Assembly (NCBI GenBank): GCA_034437315.1
Contig: DAOTUC010000371.1
Location: 1-37,298 of the forward strand
Origin: DSAR01 sp034437315
GTDB taxonomy: Bacteria > Chloroflexota > Anaerolineae > B4-G1
DNA length: 37,298 nt
Direction of reading: 5' to 3'
Of this stretch, positions 1 through 8,080 are shown piece after piece. The notes beneath the pieces were generated by a model. That model had not been told where the DNA came from, did not search any database, and saw only the letters and a program-made list of their open reading frames with translations. How positions within the stretch are numbered: the stretch's first letter is position 1; the number at the start of each line of letters is the position of its first letter. A program made the position numbers and the translations under genes.

Positions 1-797
1 GAGAGAGCCGGTTCCGCCGTCGTCCATTCGATGGTCAAGGTGTCGAGAGATTGGGTTGAGGTGACGTTAGTGATAAGATCGGATGCTTGCCACGAGTTGG
101 GGGCGGGCAGACGGTCGTTGGGGAAGGGCAGCGCGATCAGCCTTCCAGCGTCCCAGTAGCTGTCGTTGTAGTCATCCAGATTATCTGGGGAAATGTGAGT
201 CATGACAGTGATGATATTTTGACGAGCTTCAGTTTGCACCATATGCTGACCCCATCTACGCCTAAAACTCTGATCCGGCGACCAAACGATCTCGGCTGGC
301 AGATTGGACATATAGATCCCCAAATCATGGCCGAAGGGGTCTATGCCGATGCGAGCATGATGGTTGGCAGTCTCACTTCCAGAGTTATTGAGCCCATACA
401 TGCTGAATTGGTAGTGAATGCAAGGGGTCACGTGCACCTTTTGGAAAATACCAGTGGTAGGCGGGCCCCATCCATGATGCCTTTGAGAGTGTTCGCCGTC
501 TCGGACATGATATTTTTGGCCATCGTCATATTCGTGCATTAAATTGCCTCTCCACCAACGTTCCCAGTGATTGGCGATGAAATGGTTCGGAGGCAACCAA
601 TAAAATCCATCCTCCATACTCCCGTTGATTAGCAGGTTTTTCTGGGCTTGTCTTTCGGCATAGAGACTTTTGTCTTTAAAAGGCGCTTCGTCCATTCCTT
701 GTACCATCTCTTTTCCTTGCACCATCTTTTGCCCTTCAAGTAGAATGATGATGCACAACAAAAAAGCAGTTATCCCATAAAACGATCGTTGTTTCAT
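1..797 (-). CDS. Secreted protein, N-terminal part (binding module plus start of FN3-like domain)
   Basis: This gene is read leftward and runs off the window, so only about 265 residues are visible. It starts at ATG 797-795. Residues 5-20 form a hydrophobic signal segment. Residues about 55-230 look like an extracellular jelly-roll or carbohydrate-binding-like module, beginning LLINGSMEDGF and containing GIFQKV, PCIHYQFSMY and ARIGI. From about residue 240 an FN3-like strand pattern begins (LDTLTIEWTTAEPA). The module aligns by eye with the N-terminus of the protein at 35196 (LLHNPNFDNG, GLYQAV, PCRSYKFQMY, RVGI), which ends in a C13 peptidase. A similar C-terminal domain here is therefore possible but cannot be seen. 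No strong ribosome site precedes the start. The reading frame is open throughout, and that open frame plus the homology makes it a real gene. The exact function is unknown. Confidence 0.8.
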   Translation of the reverse strand, partial: MKQRSFYGITAFLLCIIILLEGQKMVQGKEMVQGMDEAPFKDKSLYAERQAQKNLLINGSMEDGFYWLPPNHFIANHWERWWRGNLMHEYDDGQKYHVRDGEHSQRHHGWGPPTTGIFQKVHVTPCIHYQFSMYGLNNSGSETANHHARIGIDPFGHDLGIYMSNLPAEIVWSPDQSFRRRWGQHMVQTEARQNIITVMTHISPDNLDDYNDSYWDAGRLIALPFPNDRLPAPNSWQASDLITNVTSTQSLDTLTIEWTTAEPAL

Positions 798-826
798 GTC
801 ACTTCAATAACCTCTATTTCAACTGA

Positions 827-962
827 AGTTTTCCAGTAAATCGTCATTAGAATTCGGAAGTCTCAAAAAGAGCATTGCGCAGCGGATTTTGACGCTATGG
901 TAAAATCGGTTTTGCCGCTAAGATACTCGGTTGAAGGCTTCCGAATTCTCAAGTGGAAAACT
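827..962. repeat. Interrupted inverted repeat with two paired arms
   Basis: The left arm holds AGTTTTCCA (827-835) and GAATTCGGAAG (850-860). The right arm holds their exact reverse complements, CTTCCGAATTC (938-948) and TGGAAAACT (954-962). In total 20 bases pair perfectly, in two blocks separated by unpaired 14- and 5-base segments, around a central stretch of 77 bases. The structure sits just upstream of the gene starting at 797. It could be a MITE-like element, a leader structure or a recombination substrate. No target-site duplication was identified. Confidence 0.65.
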
Positions 963-1035
963 CTAAATTTCAAAGTTAGGGTTCTCTGAGATTTCGCAGC
1001 GGTGACTTAAAAACCTGGATATAGTGACTCCGTAA

Positions 1036-1064
1036 AGATCAATCCTAGATATAGGGGGTGATCT
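1036..1064. other. Small stem-loop, possible weak terminator
   Basis: AGATCA (1036-1041) pairs with TGATCT (1059-1064). Inside it CCTA (1044-1047) pairs with TAGG (1052-1055) across a four-base loop. On the minus strand it lies about 160 bases downstream of the glycosyltransferase stop at 1225 and is followed by only three Ts, so a terminator role is weakly supported. Confidence 0.3.
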
Positions 1065-1224
1065 GTAGAGCCTGTAGGTTGCAACCCAACTTCAAATATG
1101 ATGCCTCATATCGAACCACTATATGTGCTACTAAGACGCCAGATCCTCCTATACGTAGTGGCTCGCGGCTGGCGGATTCGCTGCGAAAGCCCGCGAGTAT
1201 GGATTGCGCCTTGGGGATTGATCG

Positions 1225-3480
1225 TTAAGGCGTCGTCGGCCAAATCTGTACCGCCGCGTCGGGTATGGGATGCTCAACGATGGACGCCGGTAGACGTGAG
1301 CCGTCGTTTGGGTTGTACAATCCAACAGTGATACGCCCGCCTTGAGAGGGAAGCGCCACCGGCAGTATATGGGTGTCCCGAATGACATCTCCCGGCTGCC
1401 ACATCGACGTAGGGAAAGAACCTCCCATGGGTGGACCGTCGCCGGTGGCAATCTGCGTTCCCGGTGTATCCTCAAGATGGACGAAGACGGTGTAATCGGC
1501 GGAAAGCGGTTGCAAAACTTCCCAACACAGGTGTACGGCTGTGCTCTCCGCTGCGGACGCGATGCTCGCGTGGGTCAGGGCGACTGCCTCTCCGAACGTC
1601 GCCCGCGCCTGTAACACGTCATCCGCCGGACAGATTGGAAGATCCCCCGGTATCCTCAGGCGCGTCAAGACGACGTGATCTGTAGGTGCTCCCCCCTTCT
1701 CTCCCGAGTCTATTGACAGCCGTTCTCCGCTCGTCCCTTCGTAAAACGCGACGTGGAGCTCCCAGGCCTGGGTGTAGAAATCGGCCTCCGGTAGACACAG
1801 GTCATAGGTATCGACGATGACCTCTCCCGGTCGCCAGGCGGAGGTCGGATAGGTGCCGTGGCCGGGCCAGGCGTTGTAATTCAGGCGTAATACATTGTCA
1901 CCTGGGCGGGCAGAGACGAGTTGGACGGTTAACACGTAATCCTCGACCATCGGCGCCAGGGCTTGCCAATAGAGGGTCAGGTCGAGCGATTCGTCCTTGC
2001 TCGTAACCGAAACGTCGTAGCCCAGTAGCGCGATCTTCTCTGCGATAGAGGCTTCGAACGCCTGCGTCGGTCGAACGGCTCGAGTCCGGTCGTAGCGAGC
2101 GGGGGGAGCGAAGAACCCGGGCAGAATCCTGAGCCCCGTCCAAGTAGCGAAAAATGCCAGGAGTGCGATGGTGAGATAGGCCCGCCAGGCAGCGAACTTT
2201 CGCATCAGGCTATCAATTCCCAGGGCCATCAGTAATCCGACGGCGGGCAGGGCGGGGAAGAGCAAGCGACCACCGGGGGCTGCGGTCATCGCGTTCCAGC
2301 GTGTCCAGCTCCCTAAAATCAGCAGAAACCATGTAGCTAGAATGAGCACCGCCCCACGCATTGTAGGCCTTAGCCGACGCCACCCCACGATCAGGCCGCT
2401 GAAAGCGATCAGCGTCAGAATGGCATAGAAGGCATAAAAGCCCGGGGGATAGAACGCGCAAGGGATCTGTCCCCAGAAGGAGCGGAACATCGTGCCCAAC
2501 TCCAGGAACGATTGGCAAAGCGATCCATCGCGGGCGCCGACCCATACCAGCATCGGCTGTAAAGCGGTCGGATCACCGTAAAGCCGCCAGTTGCGCCAAA
2601 ACCACCATCCACTGAGCGCCAAGGCGATCGAGACAACCAAGATCCCATGAGTGAAAGCCGGTTTCCAATGGTCGATCGTCAACCACGCGGGACGGGATGA
2701 GGCCGAGGAGCGGTCGGGCCGCACAATAGCAACGATGAAAAACAGGGGCAGGAGAAACCATCCGCTCAGTTTGGACAACCCGGCCAGGCCGATGAGTACG
2801 CCAAGGCCGACAGTACGCCCCGTTGAAAGGCCATCTTGCCACGTGCGCAGTATGAGGCATAGGCTGAGCGTGACCAGGGGCGTGAGCAGGTTGTCATTGT
2901 TGACGCCACTGGCGACGAGGAGAAACTGGGGGTTAAAGGCGACGATGGCCATCGCCGCCAGGCCCACGTGACGACGACGGGGGAAGACCAACCTGGCCAG
3001 CACGTAGGTGCCCAGTACCGTGATCGCCTGGAGCAGCGTGGAGCAGAGCCGCAGTGCGTGGAGCGTCAGCAGCGCGCCGCGCCACGGGAACGACTCTTGA
3101 TGGGGATCGTGATAGAGGACGGCCCGGTTATCGTACAAGCTGGCTGCACCAGGCCCGCAGGCAACCCAGGGATTCAAGGGCCACGCGGCGGCTGAATCGT
3201 CGGTCTCGAGGCGCAGCACCTGCACCAGGGCGGCGGAGAGCGCGTGGTACAGGGGCGGCTGGGACGCCTCCTGGCGGTAGTGGTAGTTCTCAGCCTCCGC
3301 TGTCCCATGAACCGGCAAGCGCCCCGTATCCGCGATGTATCGCACGACCTCGAAATGTTCGATTTCGTCCAGGTTTTCGAACGGGGGTACCACGATGCCA
3401 TAGATCATGGCCAGCACAAGGAATCCGATCAACACGAGCGTAGGCGGTCCCTTCAGAAATGCCAGCAAACGGTCTCTCAC
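1225..3480 (-). CDS. GT-C membrane glycosyltransferase (GT39/DUF2142-like) with two C-terminal beta modules
   Basis: This 751-residue integral membrane protein probably transfers a sugar from a polyprenyl-phosphate donor on the outer face of the membrane. After a first membrane helix (about 14-31) comes VPPFENLDEIEHF, with the acidic pair D38-E39 typical of the first external loop of GT-C enzymes. A QASQPPLYHAL segment and about ten hydrophobic helices follow, to about residue 455. The last 280 residues hold two copies of an extracytoplasmic beta-sandwich-like module (first LLGYD, LYWQALAP, YPTSAWRPGEVI; then CWEVLQPLSADYTVFVHL, FPTSMWQPGDVI). The start is GTG at 3480, immediately after the TAG of the upstream gene, and a GGAGG site six bases upstream supports it. 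It is the last gene of a leftward operon. Donor and acceptor are unknown. Confidence 0.88.
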   Translation of the reverse strand: MRDRLLAFLKGPPTLVLIGFLVLAMIYGIVVPPFENLDEIEHFEVVRYIADTGRLPVHGTAEAENYHYRQEASQPPLYHALSAALVQVLRLETDDSAAAWPLNPWVACGPGAASLYDNRAVLYHDPHQESFPWRGALLTLHALRLCSTLLQAITVLGTYVLARLVFPRRRHVGLAAMAIVAFNPQFLLVASGVNNDNLLTPLVTLSLCLILRTWQDGLSTGRTVGLGVLIGLAGLSKLSGWFLLPLFFIVAIVRPDRSSASSRPAWLTIDHWKPAFTHGILVVSIALALSGWWFWRNWRLYGDPTALQPMLVWVGARDGSLCQSFLELGTMFRSFWGQIPCAFYPPGFYAFYAILTLIAFSGLIVGWRRLRPTMRGAVLILATWFLLILGSWTRWNAMTAAPGGRLLFPALPAVGLLMALGIDSLMRKFAAWRAYLTIALLAFFATWTGLRILPGFFAPPARYDRTRAVRPTQAFEASIAEKIALLGYDVSVTSKDESLDLTLYWQALAPMVEDYVLTVQLVSARPGDNVLRLNYNAWPGHGTYPTSAWRPGEVIVDTYDLCLPEADFYTQAWELHVAFYEGTSGERLSIDSGEKGGAPTDHVVLTRLRIPGDLPICPADDVLQARATFGEAVALTHASIASAAESTAVHLCWEVLQPLSADYTVFVHLEDTPGTQIATGDGPPMGGSFPTSMWQPGDVIRDTHILPVALPSQGGRITVGLYNPNDGSRLPASIVEHPIPDAAVQIWPTTP

Positions 3481-5520
3481 CTATAGCCTCCGTTTGAGCA
3501 ATGAGAGCAGCCAGAACGCACTGGCAAGGAGGCCGCTTCCTGTGATCAAAGTAAACACGGCAATGAACGTGCGAGCTTTTTGCAAAGTGACGCCACAGGT
3601 CCAGACGTACCAGGCCCAGATGTCAAACGGCTGGGCGTTCGCCGGGTTGTAGAACCAGAACATGGCGTCCCAACTCCAACGATAGGCCGTGGTCACGGGC
3701 AGGGGCCGGGGCAGGTGGGCGTCGTTGAAGGATAACGGACCGCCGTCCTTCAGAATCTCAACGTTGGAGACGAAGACGCTCAACGCTCGGGGATCGGCGG
3801 TCTCCTGGGGTAGCCAGGTCGTCGCGGTGATCTCGAAGGCGCCGGGCAGGATGTGCACGTCTTCGGCGGGGATGGTGAACGTCTCGATCCACTGAGTCTC
3901 GCGTTCGTTTTCTGTGACGGGCTGCCGCTCGCCGTCCACGGCCACACGGTCGTAGGTCGCGTGCAATCCCGACCAGTCTTCGGTTGCATCAGCCTGCCGG
4001 GGGCGGGAATAGGCGATGTGGATGGTCAGCGCCTGCTCGGGCTGGGCGTAGATGCACAACGATCCCCGTCGCCCCATCCAACGGCCAAAGGGGGCCATTT
4101 CGGGAACCTCGACGTCGTAAAAGCCATCGTCTAGCAGGTAGAATTCGGCGCCGGACGCCCGCAAGTCGTGATCGTACGCCCGCCAGGCCCGGGTCTGCCA
4201 GGGCCACAGGCGCCATTGGGCCGCCAGGGGAGAAGCGGACGGCCTGAATATCTGGTCCATGAAGGGGGTGTCACTGAACAGGTAGGTGCTATAGTTGACG
4301 AAAATCACCGACATCTGGATCAAAAACCCCAGGATGAATAGCGCGGTCGCGCTACTCACACGACACCAACGGGGAATATCCCGCCGCTCGAGGAATGCGC
4401 CCAGGAACAGGATCAGGAAAGGCGTGATACAAAGGATGTGTCTCGGTCCCCAGTTAGCGCCGCCGTACCACTTGGCCTTGGTCAAACTGTAGACGAGGGG
4501 ATACAGTATGGCGATTGCCAGGAGCAATGCGCTCTCGTTAAATCGACGGCGCGCCAATGCCGCAATGCCCCAGAGAGATAATAGAGCCGGCGGCGAGAAG
4601 AAGAAAAAGCCTTTACCTGAACTAAGGAAGAATCCGTATAAGGTGGTCAAGGGATTGGCGCGTGTAGTTCTCGCAACGGCCGAAGCCAGGGGATCTCCGC
4701 CAGTGTAACCAGTCTCCAGGGGATGGCTAAAACGGGAGGCGTTAAACAGGGCCAAGGCCAGTATAATGAGCCCGAAGGATAACCCGCCAGCCAGTAGCGT
4801 GTAGGTAGTCCAGCGCCGGCGGACGGGTGGATCCTTTTCCCTTAAATAGACCAATAGCAGATACAACGCAAAAGCGGGGAGGGAAAAGGCCATGACGTAT
4901 TTGTTGGCAATCCCCAACGCCAGGGCGCTGCCGGATAAGGCCATCCATGGCCATCGATCGGTCAGAACGTAACGATGGATCGCCCACGCGGCCAGCACCA
5001 GCCAGAAAGTGAGCGGTGTGTCGGCGAAAAAAGTTCGCGAGTAAGGCCAGGCCAGCGTCGCAAAGCCATACGTCAGGGTGATAAACAAGGCCGTTCGGCG
5101 ACGATATCCGAGGTCTCTGCCCATCAGGTAGACCAAGGCGGTCGTCGCGGCATGGATGGGGCAATTGATCAAAACGACGAAGAAGCGGGTAAAATAGCTG
5201 GAAAATGGCGGTGGGAACCCTTTAGCCGTCCACTTGCCTATGAGGTAGAACGGAATGGCCAATAATGATTGTAAGGGGCCTGTGATGGCGTAAATGCCAG
5301 CGCTGGTATGCCGTGCAGATCGAAGGGCGTCTCCAATGACTTCTGGATCTAACAACGTAAACGTGCCTCGCTCGGCTAGCGCTTCTGTCGTTTGGTAGGC
5401 TGTTTCGCCATCTGTGGTCTGAATGCACGCGCTGCTTGTGAGCAAGTATAGACAGGTCAAAAGGCAAAATATAGCCAGTGCAATCCGTATATCGAGTCGT
5501 TGGGTCGTGATTTTGTTCAT
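3481..5520 (-). CDS. GT-C membrane glycosyltransferase (GT39-like), C-terminally anchored
   Basis: A 679-residue polytopic membrane protein from ATG 5520. An in-frame start at 5586 exists but would overlap the upstream gene, whereas ATG 5520 leaves a 13-base gap and has a GAGAG site upstream. The first helix (about 12-29) is followed by TTDGETAYQTTEALAERG, where D37 and E39 sit where GT-C enzymes carry their catalytic acidic residues. PLQSLLAIPFYLIGK replaces the HPP or QPP motif of its neighbours. About ten helices follow, then a soluble segment (roughly 450-630) without the beta module seen in its paralogues, and a final helix near 655-675 ending in basic residues. That differs from the other nine transferases here, which end outside the membrane. 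It is co-transcribed with the flanking transferase genes; the stop at 3481 abuts the next start. Confidence 0.87.
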   Translation of the reverse strand: MNKITTQRLDIRIALAIFCLLTCLYLLTSSACIQTTDGETAYQTTEALAERGTFTLLDPEVIGDALRSARHTSAGIYAITGPLQSLLAIPFYLIGKWTAKGFPPPFSSYFTRFFVVLINCPIHAATTALVYLMGRDLGYRRRTALFITLTYGFATLAWPYSRTFFADTPLTFWLVLAAWAIHRYVLTDRWPWMALSGSALALGIANKYVMAFSLPAFALYLLLVYLREKDPPVRRRWTTYTLLAGGLSFGLIILALALFNASRFSHPLETGYTGGDPLASAVARTTRANPLTTLYGFFLSSGKGFFFFSPPALLSLWGIAALARRRFNESALLLAIAILYPLVYSLTKAKWYGGANWGPRHILCITPFLILFLGAFLERRDIPRWCRVSSATALFILGFLIQMSVIFVNYSTYLFSDTPFMDQIFRPSASPLAAQWRLWPWQTRAWRAYDHDLRASGAEFYLLDDGFYDVEVPEMAPFGRWMGRRGSLCIYAQPEQALTIHIAYSRPRQADATEDWSGLHATYDRVAVDGERQPVTENERETQWIETFTIPAEDVHILPGAFEITATTWLPQETADPRALSVFVSNVEILKDGGPLSFNDAHLPRPLPVTTAYRWSWDAMFWFYNPANAQPFDIWAWYVWTCGVTLQKARTFIAVFTLITGSGLLASAFWLLSLLKRRL

Positions 5521-5533
5521 AAAGATAATTCTC

Positions 5534-7957
5534 TCAGCGCGATATTTCGGCCAGCAAAATCCGGTCGCCGCTCGTTTGTCCATCAATGGTCACAGGCCAG
5601 CGCGCCATGGTATCCAGCCAGTAAGCGCCCGTTTGCAACCAGTAGACACCGGGCGGAAGATCCTGGGCGGCGATGCGATGGCGTTGCACGATAACGTCGC
5701 CCGGGCGCCAGACTTCGATGGGCACGCCCAGACCATCTTCCACCGCCACCGCTCGTCCTGTCGTGTCCAGAAGATGAGCCATCAGGGAGAGAGGACGAGC
5801 AGGGGAGTCATCCACCCGCCAGTAAGTGTGCAATTCGATGGCGTCGGTTTTGGCTTGCACGTTGTATCCCAAGAAAGTCAAAGGTCCCGCCATGCTGACC
5901 GGCGCTGAGATCACAGTCCCTTCCGTTGCCGCTCGATCTAATGGCCACTCGGACGGCGCGATGTGCACGTCGGTATGGGGTGGGATAGCGCCCGCCGGAC
6001 TCTCCCGCTGCTCGTAGATCGCCAAGGCCGGGTGGCTCCAAAATTCGCGCTGGCGAAAGGATAGCGGTATCTGGGCCAATCGTTTCGATGCCCAATCTGT
6101 GAGTGGTTGGTCTCCAGGTAACACAGTCCAACCGGTGGCGCCGGCCGGGTAGAGCCAACTGGTCTCACAGTTGAAAGGTGCCAATCGCAGGTCGTGACGT
6201 CCAAACCCTTCGGTGACCTGGACCGGGGTAAGCGATGGTTGAGGAGCCGCGCACTGGGCCACCCAGCTGGCGTCTATTCTTTCTTTTACGTCGTAGATGA
6301 AGAAATTGTGCCCGACGCGATCTCTAGGCTGGCGATGGCGGAACCAGTCGTAGGTGTCCGGGTCGAGCACCCATATCCCCTGCAGGGGGACGGGGCTGAT
6401 AGCATACACCCCGGGTTGGGGATTGAAACGGGCGGTCAACGTGATCGGCGCGCCTATCGTCGGCGGCAATGGTTGGTAGGATAGATCGTAAAGCGCAGGT
6501 TCCATGGACGAAAAAGCGGCCAGACGCACCTGGGGAATGTCCTGTTCGTCGAGATAGCGTTCCAGAATTTTAAGTCCCTGTCCCCAATCGACGCTGGAAT
6601 CGGCCAGGTAGCGGTAGCCGCCGTCTGGCCCTCCGGCGATCTCGTTGAAATAGGTCAGATAGTGCGGGAAGATCCTCACTGTCCCAATAACATAGTATCC
6701 CATCAGCAGTCCGGACAATATCCATTGCCATCCAGGGCTTCGTCGGTCAATCATGCCCCCATCTCCAAAAAGTTGTGCGACGAAGACGAAGCAAAAAGGA
6801 TAAATCGTCAGCATGTGTCGATGGCCGATATTGAGCGCCATGCCCATGGCGACGATTAAATAGGCCCCGGGAATTACCACCAGGGGAAGTACGCGCCACG
6901 GATGTTTCGGCCCTCGCCTGAGAAAGCAGGCCGCCGCTATGAGCATCCCGATGAGGGTGGAGATGGGCGTTTTAATCAACAGGGCCAGTGGGAAATATCC
7001 CCAATGCCCACCCGTAATCAGCCGCCCAGATAGGAACGTCTTCTGTCCTTCGGCCATATAGTCCCGAATATAGGCCAGCCCTGCCCAGTGCGAGGCGGCT
7101 GGAACGGGCCATCCCCCGTGAGCCAGCGGACGCAGTTCGAAGAGATAGGCGCCCCAGAGGACCAAGAGCGCGAGCAGCATCCACCCCGCCAGTCTTAGCC
7201 CCCAGATCCCCGTCTGTCGGAGTCGGCTCGTTCGTTTCTCCAGCGCCCAGACGAGCGCTACGATCAGAACGACCACGCCCGGCCAGAAGGGGCCGGAGGC
7301 TTTGCTAGCCAAGGCGGCGCCCATACCGACTCCCACCCCCAGATAGGTACCCCAACGGGGACGGCGGAGGTAACGAGCCAGTGCATAACTCGTGATGAAG
7401 CCAAACGCCGTCACGCCTATGTCGGTCGTATTGAGTTGGCCGTGGGCGACGATGTGGGGATCGAAGACGAAAAGGCCGAGAGCCAATAGACCGGCTTTGC
7501 CGCCCCAGGCCTGCTGCGCCCAGCGATAGACGAAAGCGGCCAATAGAAGAGATAGCCACATCACGGGTATCCGAGTGACAAAGGTCGTACGTTCCAAAGG
7601 GCCTAACTGCTTGACCATGGCGCGGCTGAATCCCAACGAATCCACTGAGCCCCAACTGGGGATTTGTCTTGCATCGGGCTGATTGGGGTCCAACAGGAGT
7701 GGCCATGCGGTCAGCAGATTGACCAACGGCGGATGGCCGATCACGCCATGCCAACGCACGTCCCTGGTCGTCAGATCGGCATAACCGATGGCTATGTATA
7801 GCGGTTCATCATAGGTGAGGGATAAGTGACGGGAGGCCAGCGCTGTTTGGGCAAATAGAACGAGCAGCAGGACCAAGGCCAACCACCTTGATTGAGGTCT
7901 CTTCACTTGCTGTCTAAGCGGTGGCGCCTGGTATGGTTTATTGGATTGCATCAGCAT
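5534..7957 (-). CDS. GT-C membrane glycosyltransferase (GT39), C-X27-C type
   Basis: An 807-residue PMT/ArnT-like membrane glycosyltransferase. Helix 1 lies near 25-42, followed by LSLTYDEPLYIAIGYADL (D50-E51) and GHPPLVNLL (75-81). FDPHIVAHGQLNTTDIG marks a conserved external loop, and NIGHRHMLTIYPF lies near the last helices. The next signature, YLTYFNEIAGGPDGGYRYL then DWGQGLKIL, is familiar from bacterial GT39 proteins. The soluble C-terminus carries WVAQC and PFNCETSWLYP, with the two cysteines 28 positions apart. It then has the 'MAHLL/DGLG' beta module (LMAHLLDTTG, WRPGDVIVQRHR, LQTGAYWLDTMARW). The start is ATG 7957, with a second ATG at 7951; neither has a strong ribosome site. A promoter is predicted at 8011-8038. 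Confidence 0.9.
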   Translation of the reverse strand: MLMQSNKPYQAPPLRQQVKRPQSRWLALVLLLVLFAQTALASRHLSLTYDEPLYIAIGYADLTTRDVRWHGVIGHPPLVNLLTAWPLLLDPNQPDARQIPSWGSVDSLGFSRAMVKQLGPLERTTFVTRIPVMWLSLLLAAFVYRWAQQAWGGKAGLLALGLFVFDPHIVAHGQLNTTDIGVTAFGFITSYALARYLRRPRWGTYLGVGVGMGAALASKASGPFWPGVVVLIVALVWALEKRTSRLRQTGIWGLRLAGWMLLALLVLWGAYLFELRPLAHGGWPVPAASHWAGLAYIRDYMAEGQKTFLSGRLITGGHWGYFPLALLIKTPISTLIGMLIAAACFLRRGPKHPWRVLPLVVIPGAYLIVAMGMALNIGHRHMLTIYPFCFVFVAQLFGDGGMIDRRSPGWQWILSGLLMGYYVIGTVRIFPHYLTYFNEIAGGPDGGYRYLADSSVDWGQGLKILERYLDEQDIPQVRLAAFSSMEPALYDLSYQPLPPTIGAPITLTARFNPQPGVYAISPVPLQGIWVLDPDTYDWFRHRQPRDRVGHNFFIYDVKERIDASWVAQCAAPQPSLTPVQVTEGFGRHDLRLAPFNCETSWLYPAGATGWTVLPGDQPLTDWASKRLAQIPLSFRQREFWSHPALAIYEQRESPAGAIPPHTDVHIAPSEWPLDRAATEGTVISAPVSMAGPLTFLGYNVQAKTDAIELHTYWRVDDSPARPLSLMAHLLDTTGRAVAVEDGLGVPIEVWRPGDVIVQRHRIAAQDLPPGVYWLQTGAYWLDTMARWPVTIDGQTSGDRILLAEISR

Positions 7958-8080
7958 GTAGACTACCCACGACGTTCTACACGATCAATAAAAACGACTA
8001 TCGGCGTGTAATTGTACCATCGTCTCGGATTCAGGCAAGGATGGTCTCTGGGGAACGCCGTCCATCGGCTAACGCGACCG
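7958..8080. other. Short intergenic spacer with a promoter candidate
   Basis: 123 bases separate the stop of the transferase at 8081 from the start at 7957. The spacer contains no ORF of note, and a minus-strand sigma70-like promoter is the only feature recognised. Confidence 0.5.
8011..8038 (-). promoter_or_regulatory. Predicted sigma70-type promoter for the leftward operon 7957-1225
   Basis: Read on the minus strand, TTGCCT (8038-8033, 4 of 6 consensus) is followed after 16 bases by TACAAT (8016-8011, 5 of 6). The expected start point is near 8004, giving a leader of about 47 bases. It would give the three genes to its left an internal promoter. This is pattern matching only. Confidence 0.45.

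Larger units (their letters stand above)
798..1224. other. Intergenic region, 427 bases, no convincing gene
   Basis: The region lies between the stop of the leftward glycosyltransferase gene (1225) and the start of the leftward secreted-protein gene (797). It is more AT-rich than its right-hand neighbour. It contains a long interrupted inverted repeat (827-962), a small hairpin (1036-1064), a 10-base palindrome GGTTGCAACC (1077-1086), and a repeated octamer CGCAGCGG seen near 889 and near 997. I found no convincing promoter for the gene starting at 797 and no ORF with family resemblance. Confidence 0.6.

Noticed and set aside
87..542. Plus-strand open frame of 151 codons at the left edge
   Set aside because: It is antisense to the secreted-protein gene read from 797 to the left edge. 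That gene has a signal segment and homology to the right-edge protein; the plus frame shows no recognisable composition or motif.
1162..1197. CTCGCGG/CCGCGAG inverted repeat just after the stop at 1225, considered as a terminator
   Set aside because: The loop is about 20 bases and no T-run follows on the minus strand, so an intrinsic terminator is not supported.
1098..1331. Small plus-strand open frame of 77 codons
   Set aside because: It overlaps the end of the leftward glycosyltransferase gene, has no ribosome site and no family resemblance.
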